NCBI GenBank assembly: GCA_028554755.1
Contig: JAPTOF010000005.1
Span: forward strand, 7,015,501 to 7,079,500
Source: Cordia subcordata
Lineage: Eukaryota; Streptophyta; Magnoliopsida; Boraginales; Cordiaceae
Length of the DNA stretch: 64,000 nt
Direction: 5' to 3'
Numbering within the stretch: the stretch's first letter is position 1; every line of letters starts with the position of its first letter. Position numbers and translations under genes: made by a program. This document shows, piece by piece, positions 10,819-23,018 of the stretch. The notes under the pieces are model-generated. The model saw only the letters and a list, made by a program, of their open reading frames with translations, was not told the origin of the DNA and searched no databases.

Positions 10819-13800
10819 TCAAGAGCAGAATTGACGAGCCACACCAAGTCGAGAGTTTGGGATGTCGAAAAGGATCCTGTGGTTCTGTTGCTGCATGTTG
10901 GCAATGACATTTAGCACGGAGTTAAAGTTGTCCGGCGCGGCGGCTATGGCCAGGCAAGTGGTGATGCCAACACTGCTGTGGATCAAGAAGTTGTCTGGCG
11001 GTAGTGTCACTTGCATACCGTCGAATATGAACGTTATGGACGGAATTGCAATCGGAACCGTGTAACAAGTGTCAAATCCCCCGAGGGAGGAGACAGTTGC
11101 ATTGCCCATCCGCCTTCTGAATTCATCTCTCAATGCAGTGTAGGCTGGCTTGACAAGACTAGTGAAGGATGTGCCTGTTAGAAAGCATCAACAATACCAA
11201 AAGTAAATAAATTGAGAGGGGGGAAATTCTTTGGTCCAATCGGTCAATTACCACCCGCCTTTAAAAGTCACGGGCCCCACCTGTGATTTTGGCTTGGGTG
11301 GTATCGAACCCAAGAGTTACCCTCGAGAGAGTAGTGTAAGGTGAAAAGTAAAGAGTGCAAATTACATGTAATAAATTACGAGAGAAAAGAGAGAGTGATC
11401 ATTTACAAATTTTTTCCTTTAGTTACCTATAGAACCATGTCATTTACTAATAGCCCATATCCTATTGGTCCTCTACTACCAAAATGTCAACAGAAAGAAA
11501 CAAAGAGGGTATTAATGTTCTTGTAGGCTAGTGATTCGACAAATAACGATCGGTCTATATTAGTCATGATCTTAATCTAGACAAGAAATCTCCAACACAG
11601 TTAAGTGTACAGTTCTTTGAATCATGAAGAGAATATTATTACTTTTTAGGTGGTCCAGTGCACTTAAACACACACCGGGCCAATGGATGAAGAAATGGAC
11701 ACATTTTTTCCGGGACAAAAACTTGGATACCACGACTTTTAGTACTACTAAACTTTACCCTTTTTGACCCCAAAAAAAAAGACTTTATCTTTTGTGTTTA
11801 TTTGTAATGTTCCATTTCACTTTAAGTGGTTTATAAGAAAGTGTTGTGCATATAATTAATAACTTGAATTAACTATTTTAATTCAGCGTCTAAATAGTTA
11901 CATGTTATGTCGACAATACTAATTTTCTCGTGAACTTGGGATCTGGGTGCAAAAGCGTGACATTATTGATATCAAGAATTTAAGAAAATTACCGGAATCA
12001 AAGATTGTCCCTGCACCAGTGGTTGGATTAAAAGCAAATGCACTTGGAGGGATGTCAAGAACCTTTCTGCCAACTCTAATCCCAACCATTTTCACAAAGT
12101 GAAGTGATGACCTTCTTGGGTTCCTCAGCAATGGGGTGGTCTTGATCCTCTTGGGCTGGCCAATAGGACCCAATCTCAGTGAACCAGTATAGTTTTTGGA
12201 CTTGTAGCTAGGCAAACAGTAGGAGAATGTGGACTTGTAGAGGCTGTTAGTTTGGGACAAGAGTGACAATGCGCCACGGCCGAGGCCTAATAAGCCTTGC
12301 GGCGGCGTGGAGCTGCCGGTGGTCTTCGCGATGCAGCCGAAAGTGAAGCCGGGGATGGGGTCTTGGGCCAGTTTTAAGGTGTCCTGTGACATATTTCCCA
12401 CAATGGTTGAGCCACCATAGGTGGTGTTGAACCCACAAGTTTTGCCACTGCAGCTAGGACCGCGCACCTGATAAATGAAGAAACTAGTCAAATTCCTTGC
12501 TACTAGATTTACACCTTCGCACGGGATAATTTTTTAAAATATATAAATAATTTTAAAAAATAAAAAATATAAAAAATAATTTTAAATAATCAAATGGTAA
12601 AAACTAAAACAAGAATACACTTGTAAATAATAAAATATATTAAGTGAAGTTATAATGAATCTTAAAAATAATTTATTATAAAAAATAATGTGCTAAAGAT
12701 AACTGATCAATAAATATTAAGTCAATCATTTAATTATCATCTATTATTGAATAAACTAGCTAATAAGTAATAGGAGTCCTACACTTTTAATAATGTAATT
12801 CTCGCAATAGTAAGAAATGTTAGAAATTACGGAACAAATCATGTGGTTAAAACTATCTCTTCAGGAGTAAGGTTTTAAGTTCAAATTCTCTGAGAAAATC
12901 AAGGGATTGGGTTGGAAGGTGGGGCTTTTCAAAAAAATAAAAATAAAAAAAAATTAATAAGAAATGTTGATTTATAAGTAAATGTTCTTTTGTTAAATAA
13001 TAACTCGAATTAATGTTTTCACACCCAGAGAAAACGCAATGGAGACCCTTGTCTCTAAAATGGCCCCTAATAATTGTTGAAAGATCTGAGAAAAGGCAAT
13101 GTTCTTTTTACTAAGGTGCTAAAGATAACTGATCAACAAATATCAAGTTAATTACTTAATTATCATCTATTGTCGAACAAACTAACTAATGAGCAATAGA
13201 AGTCCTAGACTTTTTGTATTATAATGTCTCGCATTAGTAAAAGATGTTGGAAATTAAAAAATAGTTCAAACAGTTTAAATTATATCCTCCACTAGTAGAA
13301 CAGGGGATTAAGCTAGAAGGTGGGGCTTCCCAAAAAAAATAAAAACCAAAAAAAAATTAGTAAGAAATGTTGATTTATAAGTGTTCAGACCCCAGAGAAA
13401 AGCAGTGGTGACCCTTGTATCTAAAGACTAAAATGGCCCCTAATAATTGTCAAAAGAGCAGATCTATTGATTAACTACAAAAAGTTGGCACCAAATGGGT
13501 CAGCAAGGGCCTCGCTTTCTGTAAAAAGAAGATTCGTGGATAAAGCTGGCGCTTCGATTACGAGTAAATCTGCCAAAAGTGAATCATCACAAGCAAAGCC
13601 AAGTAGGATTATATATTGAAGAAAAGAATTATGCATAATAACATAAGATAATATGGCATTTGTTGAAGGACTTTAACTAAAAATAAAAATATTTGACCAT
13701 GAATTTCACGTTTCTATCCATACCCTTAGCTGGAAAAGGAAAAAAAAATCATATTCATACGATGGATCTCATCTTATAACATGTAAGGTATTTTAAGCCA

Positions 13801-14957
13801 TTTTGAACTTGAAATTATGTTAAGGTATTTTAACTCGTTTTGAACTTGAAACTTCACCACTTTAAATTTGAAACTAATCCGTATATGGCCGGAGCTTTGC
13901 GAAGGGAAAACCAATCTTTCAAATATTGACATTTTGGCTGACAGGTGGCAACATCTTTTGCTGACTCATCTAGCTCATTAGATCCCTTCTTTCTCTTTTG
14001 AGATACAGACGCTGTAGTCTCGAGTCTGGACAGAATGATACTTGAGATAAGACTTGTGATCTAGTTCACGGGTTCACTTACACTGTCCCCAGCTGCATTA
14101 TACACGTCACTAAAAATGTGTCTACTATGTATTGTATGTCATACCATAGGGGTGGAGAGGACAATTCGGTGCACAAAACGGTAAAAACAGATCAGACAAT
14201 TTGATGCACGAAATTTTAATTTAAAAAAAAAAAAAAGGAAAAGAAAAAGCTGAATTCACAAACAAGTTCTTGGATAACAAGCCTATAGGCTTTCTTATCG
14301 ATGATATTGATGTTGACGACAATGACAATATTGATGTTAGTGACGATATCAATCACAACCTTGATATAAAGTTGCTGGAACTGCTAACTAAGATGAATGC
14401 GCTAGCTATGAATATGATGCCAGAAACAGACCGATTTTACGTTACCCATGAATTCGAATTAGCAAAAGCAACGTTTCCGAGATTTAGTACCATACCTGGC
14501 TGCATTGTGGAGCTCCACAGGGAAGGTTCCTGAAGGACTTAGACTTAGCAGGAGCAAAGACAGCAGAAGAGCAACCCTCACAGCCAGTGCAAGGAACCCA
14601 AGCAGCATCATTGCTGTTATCCAAAGCCATGAGCAAAGTCTGGCCTGGTGTCCCAAACTTAGCCCTGATAATGTAGGTTGGGCTCTGCAGAATCTGCCTG
14701 CCTGACCCAATGGGCACCACAGACTTGCCAGCAACAAGGCTAGTCAAGTATTGCAGCCTGGTTTTGTCTTTGGACTGCATCTGCAGCACAGTGTCCTCCC
14801 ATGACTCTTGGCTTGGTGGCTTCAATGGTGAGGATGGGCTGTACATGTGAAACACTGGTAAATCTGCAGGTTTTCTGAGTCCTTGGGCTAGTGTGGAGAA
14901 AATGGCAAGTGAGAAAAGAAGGAGAAAAAAGCATTTTGGAGAAGTGAGAGAGGCCAT
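10819..14957 (-). CDS. Secreted aspartyl protease, AED3/nepenthesin-like (family A1)
   Basis: Three exons join in frame: 14496-14957, 11993-12467 and 10819-11174, giving 430 residues. All junctions are GT-AG. The ATG at 14957 is chosen because it opens a signal peptide (residues 1 to about 26, [17 protein letters not shown]); the codon that starts the longer frame is GTG. The A1 fold has its first catalytic motif at Asp113, a flap Tyr near 171 (TTYGGST) and a second motif FDSG at Asp311, whose Gly codon is split by intron 2. The NNTSC-type Cys pattern (CTGCEGC), [17 protein letters not shown] and [18 protein letters not shown] closely match the apoplastic AED3 group, which hydrolyses proteins outside the cell. 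One oddity: the first active-site triad reads D-N-S, where D-T-G, D-S-G or D-T-S is usual, so activity needs testing. Otherwise the gene looks intact. Confidence 0.9.
11215..11345 (-). repeat. tRNA-derived SINE-like fragment in protease intron 2
   Basis: On the minus strand a box-B-like GGGTTCGATACC occurs in a GC-richer island inside the intron (11175-11992). It resembles plant SINE heads. Ends and poly-A are not defined, so this is tentative. Confidence 0.35.
12690..13457. repeat. Diverged tandem duplication in protease intron 1
   Basis: Segment 12690-13085 recurs at 13116-13457. Both start with GTGCTAAAGATAACTGATCA and both end around AATGGCCCCTAATAATTG. The first copy also carries a SINE-like head (box-B-like GTTCAAATTC at about 12870) and an A-rich tail (12930-12955), also partly present in copy 2. 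The intron is 2028 bp (12468-14495). Confidence 0.85.
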
Positions 14958-14970
14958 TGATAGACACCAA

Positions 14971-15170
14971 GTGATGATGATTGTCACGGTTTAGTTAGTG
15001 TGTGGACTAGGTGTATATATAGTGGAAAAAGCTTACACTTCAAGTTCGTTTGGATTGATATTTTTTTACAATAACTATTTAACTTGATCTCGGGTGAATT
15101 TTGTGAAAGACAGCGAGTGATGGTGATTATCACGGTTTATTGTGTGTATACAGTGGAAAAAGCTTACACT
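14971..15170 (-). promoter_or_regulatory. Protease promoter with a duplicated block
   Basis: A TATA box (TATATATA, 15014-15021) lies 57 bp upstream of the ATG, which predicts a very short leader. The block 14971-15039 (GTGATGATGATTGTCACGG to AAAGCTTACACT) is repeated at 15117-15170. In the outer copy the TATA has decayed to GTATAC. A truncated MITE-like piece (GTTCGTTTGGATTGATATTT) lies between the two. Confidence 0.6.
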
Positions 15171-16360
15171 AAGTAGTGGGCGTATAGGGGCTAAAGGGGT
15201 AGTTTGATAACAGACTGTATTCCATTTCCTTTTGTTATCATAGCCTTATATGCCATTTTATTATTAAGCAATGTGATATCGTTGTTCCAATCGTTGGTCG
15301 GTAAGATCGAGTAATGATTTATTGTGGTTAAAATTTTTAAATTTTTTGCATATAATGTTTTATTGTACATTATAATATTAGGTTCATTGAGACGGGTTAT
15401 TATTACAAAATTTTGAGCCGTAATGAAGTTACTTGATGTGAATTTCTCATTTTAAGGAAGTATGTTATTGTTTTTTGCGGAGCCTAACCACCACTCCATC
15501 AAATAAATCAAAGCACTCAACCCAAAATAAGGGACAAAGAACGAATTCGATTCTTAAGCCATGTCCAACCCTAGTTTTTACCGCTGCTGAGTATACCTAG
15601 CTAGATGACTAATTTTCTTTTCTTTTTTTTTTTTTTTCAATTTACTTGATTCCCTTCTAGCTAGGGCGTTGCAAGGGGGATGGAGCTAGCTAGTTTGGGT
15701 TTTGGTCCACTTCGAGCATGGAATATAGACATACACAAAAATACAAGATTGTAAACTAGATTGTAACTGAGATGCTGAAGATTATTATATCTTAGACATA
15801 CTTCGTTGGCCATCTAAAACTATTGGTTCTCACGTTCTGTAGTATTTTGTCTATTTTAGGACAGTCAGTTGTAACTATCGGCAAATTTTTTTTTGAAAAA
15901 GAAAAATAACATGTAAACTTTGTAAACGCTAATGTGATTTGTTGAATTAGCACATTTGTCCCTGTACCCTTGCAATATAATACAAAATCAACTTATAATT
16001 TTGGAAAGTAGCAGAACCGGTAATATTTTTTTAAAATAAATTCAAAATTGCAAACACTTCAAACAATCTCCAATATTATCACCACCACCTTTATCAAAGA
16101 AATTCTCAACTCTAATAATTTCAATAACATTGCCAATTGTCCAAGTTCTTGTACATCAACATTGACATAATTCATGACAAAAAGCATTTATATTTGTGAA
16201 AAAAAATTAGTATTTGTAAATTAATCTTTTATAATAAGTTAATTTGAAATAAAGTTAAAACTATTTTTTATTGCCATCTCTAGTTATTGATAGAATTTCC
16301 ATCTCTAATTAAAAAAATTAAAAAAGAAATAGAATTTTATTTTAAAAAATAAATAGAAAT
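15171..16360. other. Spacer without recognised genes
   Basis: AT-rich sequence with poly-T and poly-A runs. I see no coding, RNA or clear mobile content. Confidence 0.5.
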
Positions 16361-16364
16361 TTAT

Positions 16365-16570
16365 TTTTGGTCTCTATGCCGTCACTATTCAGAGACTAGT
16401 TTTTTTCTCAGTCTTTATATATGTTGTCTCTATTTAGAGACCAACTTTATTTCTGTCTCTATGCCATCTCTATTTAGCGACCAAAATTTTTCTATCTCTA
16501 TTCCATCTCTATTTACCATTGGAGTTTTTTTTCTATCCCTAATTTCTGTCACTATTCAATACGTAGTTTT
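16365..16570. repeat. Degenerate short tandem repeat (TCTCTATTTAGAGACC type)
   Basis: A unit of roughly 45-60 bp, around GTCTCTATGCC and TCTCTATTTAGAGACC, recurs four to five times with drift. The unit itself contains a small inverted repeat (GTCTCTA..TAGAGAC). Confidence 0.6.
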
Positions 16571-16611
16571 CTATAATGATCTTTTTCAATAACAAAGTTA
16601 ATAAAAGGCAT

Positions 16612-16836
16612 GTTTGGATTGACGTTTTTTGTGAGAAAATACTGTTTTTTTTATAAAAGGCACATTCTTTTTTCGCAATAAATATTTGCTTTGTCTTCCA
16701 AAAATATTAAAACTCTAAAACAAAGTTCAAATTCACATTGAAGTATTAACTTCTTCTTAAAAAAGTATTTTTTTTAAGTTATAGAAAAAAAAAGCATTTT
16801 GTTTTTAAAAAAAAAAGCATATCAAATGAGCCCAAA
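16612..16836. mobile_element. MITE-like element, degraded
   Basis: The left end AGGCATGTTTGGATTGAC and the complement of the right end GGGCTCATTTGATATGC are loose inverted repeats. The A/T-run interior resembles 7928-8159. The flanking AAA on both sides is only weak evidence of a target duplication. Confidence 0.45.
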
Positions 16837-17876
16837 ATTTCTAGAAATAACGAAATGCAATTCACTTTAAGAGACCCAACTCTTGATCAACATTACAAAA
16901 AAAATCACAAAAAAGAAAAAGACTCATGTTATTAAATAGATTCAACGGCCCAAAATATAGATCAAAACTTGAATCATCAAATAAATTAATTAGCAATCTC
17001 AACTCCAACATTCTTAAAATGTTCTCATTTATTAATTAAATTACTCAGTCCAAAATCTTTTAATCAAGGATTTCCAACACCCAAGTTCTCTGGCTTTCCC
17101 TACAACATCAACAAATATTTTCGACATTTTCCTTATTTCCCAGAACAAATTCAAGTAAATTCCATCTTTTGACATACAAATTGCAATTTAACTTTTCTTT
17201 CCATTTTTTTTTGCCAATTATTCTTTAGACATATTTTTACTCTTTTCTGTTTGGTTCTCCACAATGTTAGCCTGAAAATTCATGTCATAAGCGGATGATC
17301 TATATATAATCAAATTTATTGTGCTCTTATATTTGACGAGTAAAAGATTTTAAAAACTTGTTTGAAAGTGTTTTTAAAAATAGAAATTTTTATGTTTTCT
17401 TTTTAAATATTTGGCATGAATCATTTGTATTTATGCTTGTATAAAATATTATCTTGAAAAATATATTTTCAAGGACAAAAAAGTGAAAAGACATTTTAAT
17501 TTTCATGTGTTGACTATTTGATTTTCGTTGTTAGATGTATATGAGACCGCAAAGGGTCATATCATTTTCTTAGACGTTTAAATTCAAAATGTCCCATGCC
17601 TTCTATCATCGCAAGTTCAACAACATCTTTACCAATCTCTTCTACCATTGCCTTTTTCCTACTTATAATTATTTTGGTTTCATATGCCAAAACATAATAT
17701 TCTTGATTTATTCTACTAATGCTTTTTTTGTAACACTTTTAATCCTTTTATGATTTATTACAAGTGTATGTTATTTTGTTGTAATTTCAATACAATCACG
17801 AAATTCTCGTATTCTCCAAAACACAAGAATACTTAAAGCTCTGTAACATTTCGTGTTAGATGTAACGGCACATTTT
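16837..17876. other. AT-rich spacer
   Basis: No gene or structured repeat that I can support. Confidence 0.5.
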
Positions 17877-17881
17877 GTTAA

Positions 17882-18506
17882 TGTTGGTTTTTTAGCTTGA
17901 TCTCAAAAGCCCATTTTTACTTATTATTTAATTTACATTAAATTAAATTTTGTTTTTACATATTTTAGCAACTTACAGACTTGGTCACAATTTTATTCCA
18001 TTAAATGTTGCTACTTTGAACCAGTAAAAGTCTTCAACCTTATTTGTCTCATTAGCTAGCCTTGCTGACCAGATGTTTTGCACCAATTCTCCACTTATTT
18101 CTCTCAAGAAGTTTAGCACTTTGGCTATAAATAAAGCTCCTGGCTCTGGTAGTAGTACACACAAGAAGCAAAATTCTTTCTTTCCTTCTTAGCTTTTCAG
18201 CTCACATATATATTCTTATTACTCACTTCACTTATTATTTTCTTACTGGGTTTAACAAAATAATATATATATATATATATATATATTGCTGTTCTTGTAC
18301 CTAGAAACATTTTATAGAAGAGCTCGTTGAATCCTGGGGATACGCTTACTAATTAGGCGAAATATCCTTAAGAGCAGTATTCATAACACGCCTCAAGCTA
18401 TTATTTTATATTGCTACTATTAAAATTATTTCTCTGAGATTTATTTTGCGTTATTTTGCCCTTGTTTTATAGTTATTATTTATTTTTGAACTACATTTTC
18501 TCAATA
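17882..18506 (+). repeat. 5' LTR of the second copia element
   Basis: It begins TGTTGG and ends TTTCTCAATA, where the last CA has become TA. A promoter TATAAATA lies at 18126-18133. A (TA)n run lies at about 18262-18287. Confidence 0.93.
18126..18133 (+). promoter_or_regulatory. TATA box of the LTR promoter
   Basis: TATAAATA is conserved at the same place in the 3' LTR (23261-23268). Transcription would start roughly 30 bp downstream. Confidence 0.65.
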
Positions 18507-18507
18507 T

Positions 18508-18522
18508 TCTTAAGGATATTTC
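18508..18522 (+). other. Primer-binding region complementary to the element's own LTR
   Basis: The 15 bases TCTTAAGGATATTTC start one base after the LTR end. They are the exact reverse complement of 18359-18373 (GAAATATCCTTAAGA) inside the same LTR. There is no TGG start as expected for a tRNA 3'-end primer. This suggests self-priming, or an unusual internal tRNA primer; it is inference. Confidence 0.5.
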
Positions 18523-18535
18523 CCATACTATACTA

Positions 18536-21500
18536 ATGGAATTTGCTAGTCCAATTGGAACACCCTCAATCACTACTGTTCCAATACAAACATAAATTGA
18601 ACAAGTGCAACCTACTATTACACCTTCCCTAACATGATAGTAACCACTTTTGCTAAGCCATTTCCCGATATATCAAAAACATAAGTATTTGCTGGAGCTA
18701 ATTTCAAAAGATGGCAAGAACGCGTGTACACTGTCCTTCACATGCATGGAGTAGCCTTTGCCCTTACTGATCCAAAGCCTGATGAATTGTCATCCAAACA
18801 ATTGGAGCTATGGGTTTATGCAAATAAAGGTATGTGGACATACGGTAATTAGCACTCTTTCTAATGAATTATTCAATGTCTACTACTCCTATAAGGAAGC
18901 AAAGGAAATATGGCAATCTTTAATAACTAAGTACATAGATAAAGACTTTGGAAAACAAAAGTTTGCCATTGTCAATTATTACAAATGACAAATGACCGAA
19001 GACAAAGACATCAGGACCCAAATCAATGCGTACCATAAACTGATAGAGGATCTCAAGTCAGGAAAGATCATCCTGCTAGAAGAATTTGTAGTTGGTACCC
19101 TAATTGAAAAACTCCCTCAATCCTGGAGTGAATACAAACAAACCTCAAGCATAAACACAAACAACTGTCACTTGCTTATTCGGCCACTCATATCATCATA
19201 GAAGATACCAACAGGAAGGAGTTCACTACTATCAAAGGAAAGAAGATCGCCTCAGAAGTCAATCTTGTGTAAGACCATAAGGCAAGAAAGCCAAATAAAA
19301 GGTACGAAAAGAAAAATGATTACAAGCCCAAAACTAATAATGAAACCTTCAAAAAGGAAAAAGGTCGCTATTATGTTTTTGGCAAACCTGGACACCATGC
19401 ACCTCAATGTAGAAAAAGAAAGGGGAGAAATGACAATCCTGCTGAACCAAATGCAAATTTGGTTGAAGCAAATGATATTATTACTACGGTCATTTCGTAG
19501 GTAAATATTGTGGCCAGTGTGAAAAATTGGGTAATAGATTCTGGTGCTACTAGGCACATTTGTGACAATAAAAATGATTTTTGTCTTACACCCAAGTTGA
19601 CAAGGGAGAAGAATCTGTTTATCTTGGTGACTCAAGAACTACTCCAGTTCTTGGGAAAGGAAAAGTTCTTCTCAAATTCACATCTGGAAAAACTTTGGCA
19701 TTGAGTGAAGTGTTACATGTTCCTAATATTCAAACCAATCTAGTTTCTATGGGATTATTAGGAAAGGTTACTGTGAAGGTTTTTTTTGAATTTGATAAGG
19801 TCGTGTTGATCAAAAATAATATTTTTGTGGGCAAACGATATTATAATCATGGTTTATTTGTACTTAATGTTTCCCAAGTAATGAATGAAAATGTTGGTTC
19901 TTCTGCTTACTTGATTGATTCTTGTGATTTATGGAATGCAAGATTAGGACATGTTAGTTTATCTTATATCAAGAAAATGCAATCTATTGGTCTTATTTCT
20001 ATATTCATTCTCTAGCATGAACAAATGTGAAATATGTGCTGAATCTAAACAAACTAAAAAATCTTGTGCTTCTGTCTTTGGGGAATCTGAGTTACTTAGC
20101 TTAATTTACACTGATCTAGGAGACAATTGCTTAAACCACGACTAGAGAAGGTAAAAGATATTATGTGACATTTATAGATGATTTTTCTAGATATACAAAA
20201 GTATCTTTGTTGAGAAATAAAGATGAAACCTTTGACATATTTTTCATATATAAATCTAAAGTAGAAAATCAATTGAATAAGAAGATAAAAGAGTTAGATA
20301 AGATAGAGGGGTGAATATGTGTTGCTAAATGAATATTATGAAAAGAAAGGAATAAGTCATGAGATCACACCTCCCTACTCACCTGAGCCAAATGGCATTG
20401 CTGAAAGGAAAAATAGAACCTTGAAAGAAATGATGAACTGCATGCTTGTTAGTTCTAATACACATAATAATCTTTGAAGTGAAGCTATTTTGTCTGCATG
20501 TCACTTACAAAATAGAATTCCTTACAGCAAAACTGGTAAAACCCCTTATGAACTGTGGAAAGGTTATACTCCTAACTTAAAATATTTGAGAGTGTGGGGG
20601 TGCCTTGCTAAAGTTATGTTGCCTGACCCTAAGAAAAGGAAAATAGGCTCTAAACTTCTGATTGCATGTTCATTGGGTATGCTAATAATAGTGCTGCATA
20701 TAGATTTCTTGTAATTAAAAGTGATGTGATTGAATGCAACACTATAATTGAAACAAAAAATGCTGAATTATGTGAGAATGTCTTTCCTTTGAAATCTAAT
20801 AATATTTCTCATGCACCTGTTATTGAAAATGATTTTGAAAATGACAATTTGAGAAGGAGTAAGAGACCAAGAAAAAAATTATTCTTTTGGTAACGACTTT
20901 TATACTTTACTTATAGAGGATGATTCTCTAACTTTTTCTGATGCAATCTCTTCTTCTAGTGCACCATTTTGGAAAGAAGCCATTAAAATTGAAATGGATT
21001 CAATTTTACAAAATAATACTTAGAAATTAGTTGATTTACCTCCATGAGCTAAATCGATTGGTTGCAAATGGATTTTTAAAAGAAATTAAATCTTGATGGT
21101 TCTATTGATAGATATAAAGCTATACTTGTTGGAAAAGGCTTTATTCAAAAACAAAATATTGATTATCCTGTAACTAGAATTTCCTCTATTCGAATTTTAA
21201 TTGCTTTGGCTTCTATCCACAATTTTTTTATCCATCAAATGGATATTAAAACTGCATTTTTAAATGGTGACATAGAAGAAGAAATTTACATGGAGTAACC
21301 TGAGGGTTGTGTGATTACTGGACAAGAAAATAAAGTTTGTAAATTACTAAAGTCATTATATGGTCTAAAACAAGCACCTAAATAGTGACATGAGAAATTT
21401 GATCAAGTTTTGTTAAGTGATGGGTTTTCATCTATGGAGGTAGATAAGTGTGTTTATACAAAACTTGATGATGGTGATTGTGTGATTATATGTTATTATG

Positions 21501-22447
21501 TGGATGACATAATTATCTTTGGTTCTAGCCTTGATATAATACAAAGAACTAGTTTTTTTTTTTTGTCTTCTAATTTTGATATGAAAGACATGAGAGAGGC
21601 TAGTGTCATCTTGGACATAAAAATCATACAAAATGATAGTGGTATAAAGTTAAATCAAGGTCATTATGTGGAGAAAGTTCTTAAAAAGTTTTAATAATTT
21701 TGATGTCGTACCTGTGACCACTCCTCATGATGCTAATAGCCAATTGAGAAATAAAAAAGGAAATGTTGTCTCTCAAAATACATATGCTTAAATAATTGGG
21801 AGTCTAATGTATTTAATAAACTTTACTGGACATGATATAGCTTATGCTATGTGTAGATTGAGTAGGTATACTCATAATCTATATCATGATTGTTGGAGTA
21901 CATTAGTAAGAATATTGAAATTTTTGAAAGGTACCATGAACTATAGTATTAAATATAGTAGGTTTCCCGTTGTGTTAGAAAGATACAGTGATGCTAACTG
22001 GGTCTCTCATTCAGATGAGATAAAATCCACTAGTGGCTATGTATTCACCCTTGGTGAGGGTGCAATATCTTAGAAATCAGTTGAACAAGCCATAATTGCA
22101 AGGTCAACTATGGAATCTGAATTTGTAGCATTAGAGTTGGCTGGTAATGAGGCTGAATGGCAGATAAATTTCTTGGCAAGTATTCCATTAGGAATTAAAC
22201 CAATACCTTCTGTGTCTATGCATTATGATTGCCAAGCTGCAATAGCTATTAAGAAAAATAAAACCTTTAATGGGAAAATAGACACATACGTTTGAGACAT
22301 AATGTGATAATGCAACTGCTTAAAGATGGAATTATTTTCATATATTATGTAAAGTCAAAGATGAATTTGGTTGATCCTTGGACCAAACCTTTGGGAAGAA
22401 AACTAATTAGTAAAACATCGAGAGGAATGGGAATATTGCCAATTTGA
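18536..22447 (+). pseudogene. Broken copia gag-pol polyprotein
   Basis: The gag ATG (18536) hits a stop after 19 codons. Gag continues in pieces at 18680-19250 (ANFKRWQERVYTVLHMHG, LWVYANKG-like). A zinc knuckle near 19365-19415 has lost its first two Cys (GKPGHHAPQC remains). Protease has the active DSGA at about 19535. Integrase fragments at 20085-20710 include TFIDDFSRYTK and SPEPNGIAERKNRT. RT at 20930-21700 includes MDIKTAFLNGDIEEEIYME, LLKSLYGLKQAPK and the catalytic YYVDDIIIFG at about 21495. RNase H at 21807-22447 includes YSDANWVSHSDE. Many stops and shifts separate them. Confidence 0.93.
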
Positions 22448-23018
22448 TATATCAACAATGATGGTAACCCAACCTATGAGATTAGCGATCCCATGAATTA
22501 GGTTTATATGGGTAATAACAAATCATTTGTTGATCTGTTGAGCACTATTAAATTTTTGTCTCTCCTATAGTGTGAATAGTGCAAAACTGCAAATAAAGTG
22601 AGGTTGAGCTACGATCATAATCTAGTCCATATCCTTTATAGTTGATGTATAATTGCATAATACACTCGATGGATTGACCTATACGAGTGGAATGGAGCCA
22701 CTCCTATGACATTGTGGCAAAATTTCTAGAGCACTCATGAATAACCAAGCACATGCATGGCCTTTTAGTGCAAAACCGCAATAAACAGCAAAATTGTGGG
22801 GGTATAATGTGATAGATAAGAATCTTAACTTATAACAAGAATTCTTGGTTCATAGAAGCTAAAGTCTTTACCAATTATTCTATAAGTTATATATTATTTT
22901 ATCTAAGTCTAGTTCATAGTCCAAAAGACATCAAATACGACGCGTTATACTCAATGGTATAAACCCAGCAAAGTTGTTTTTCTTCTTTCTTATAGTGCTT
23001 TTGAGATATGTGGGGGAT

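Noticed and set aside
14270..14533. Asp-rich plus-strand ORF ([16 protein letters not shown])
   Set aside because: It overlaps the protease exon on the other strand and lies in its intron; composition is low-complexity and no domain is seen.
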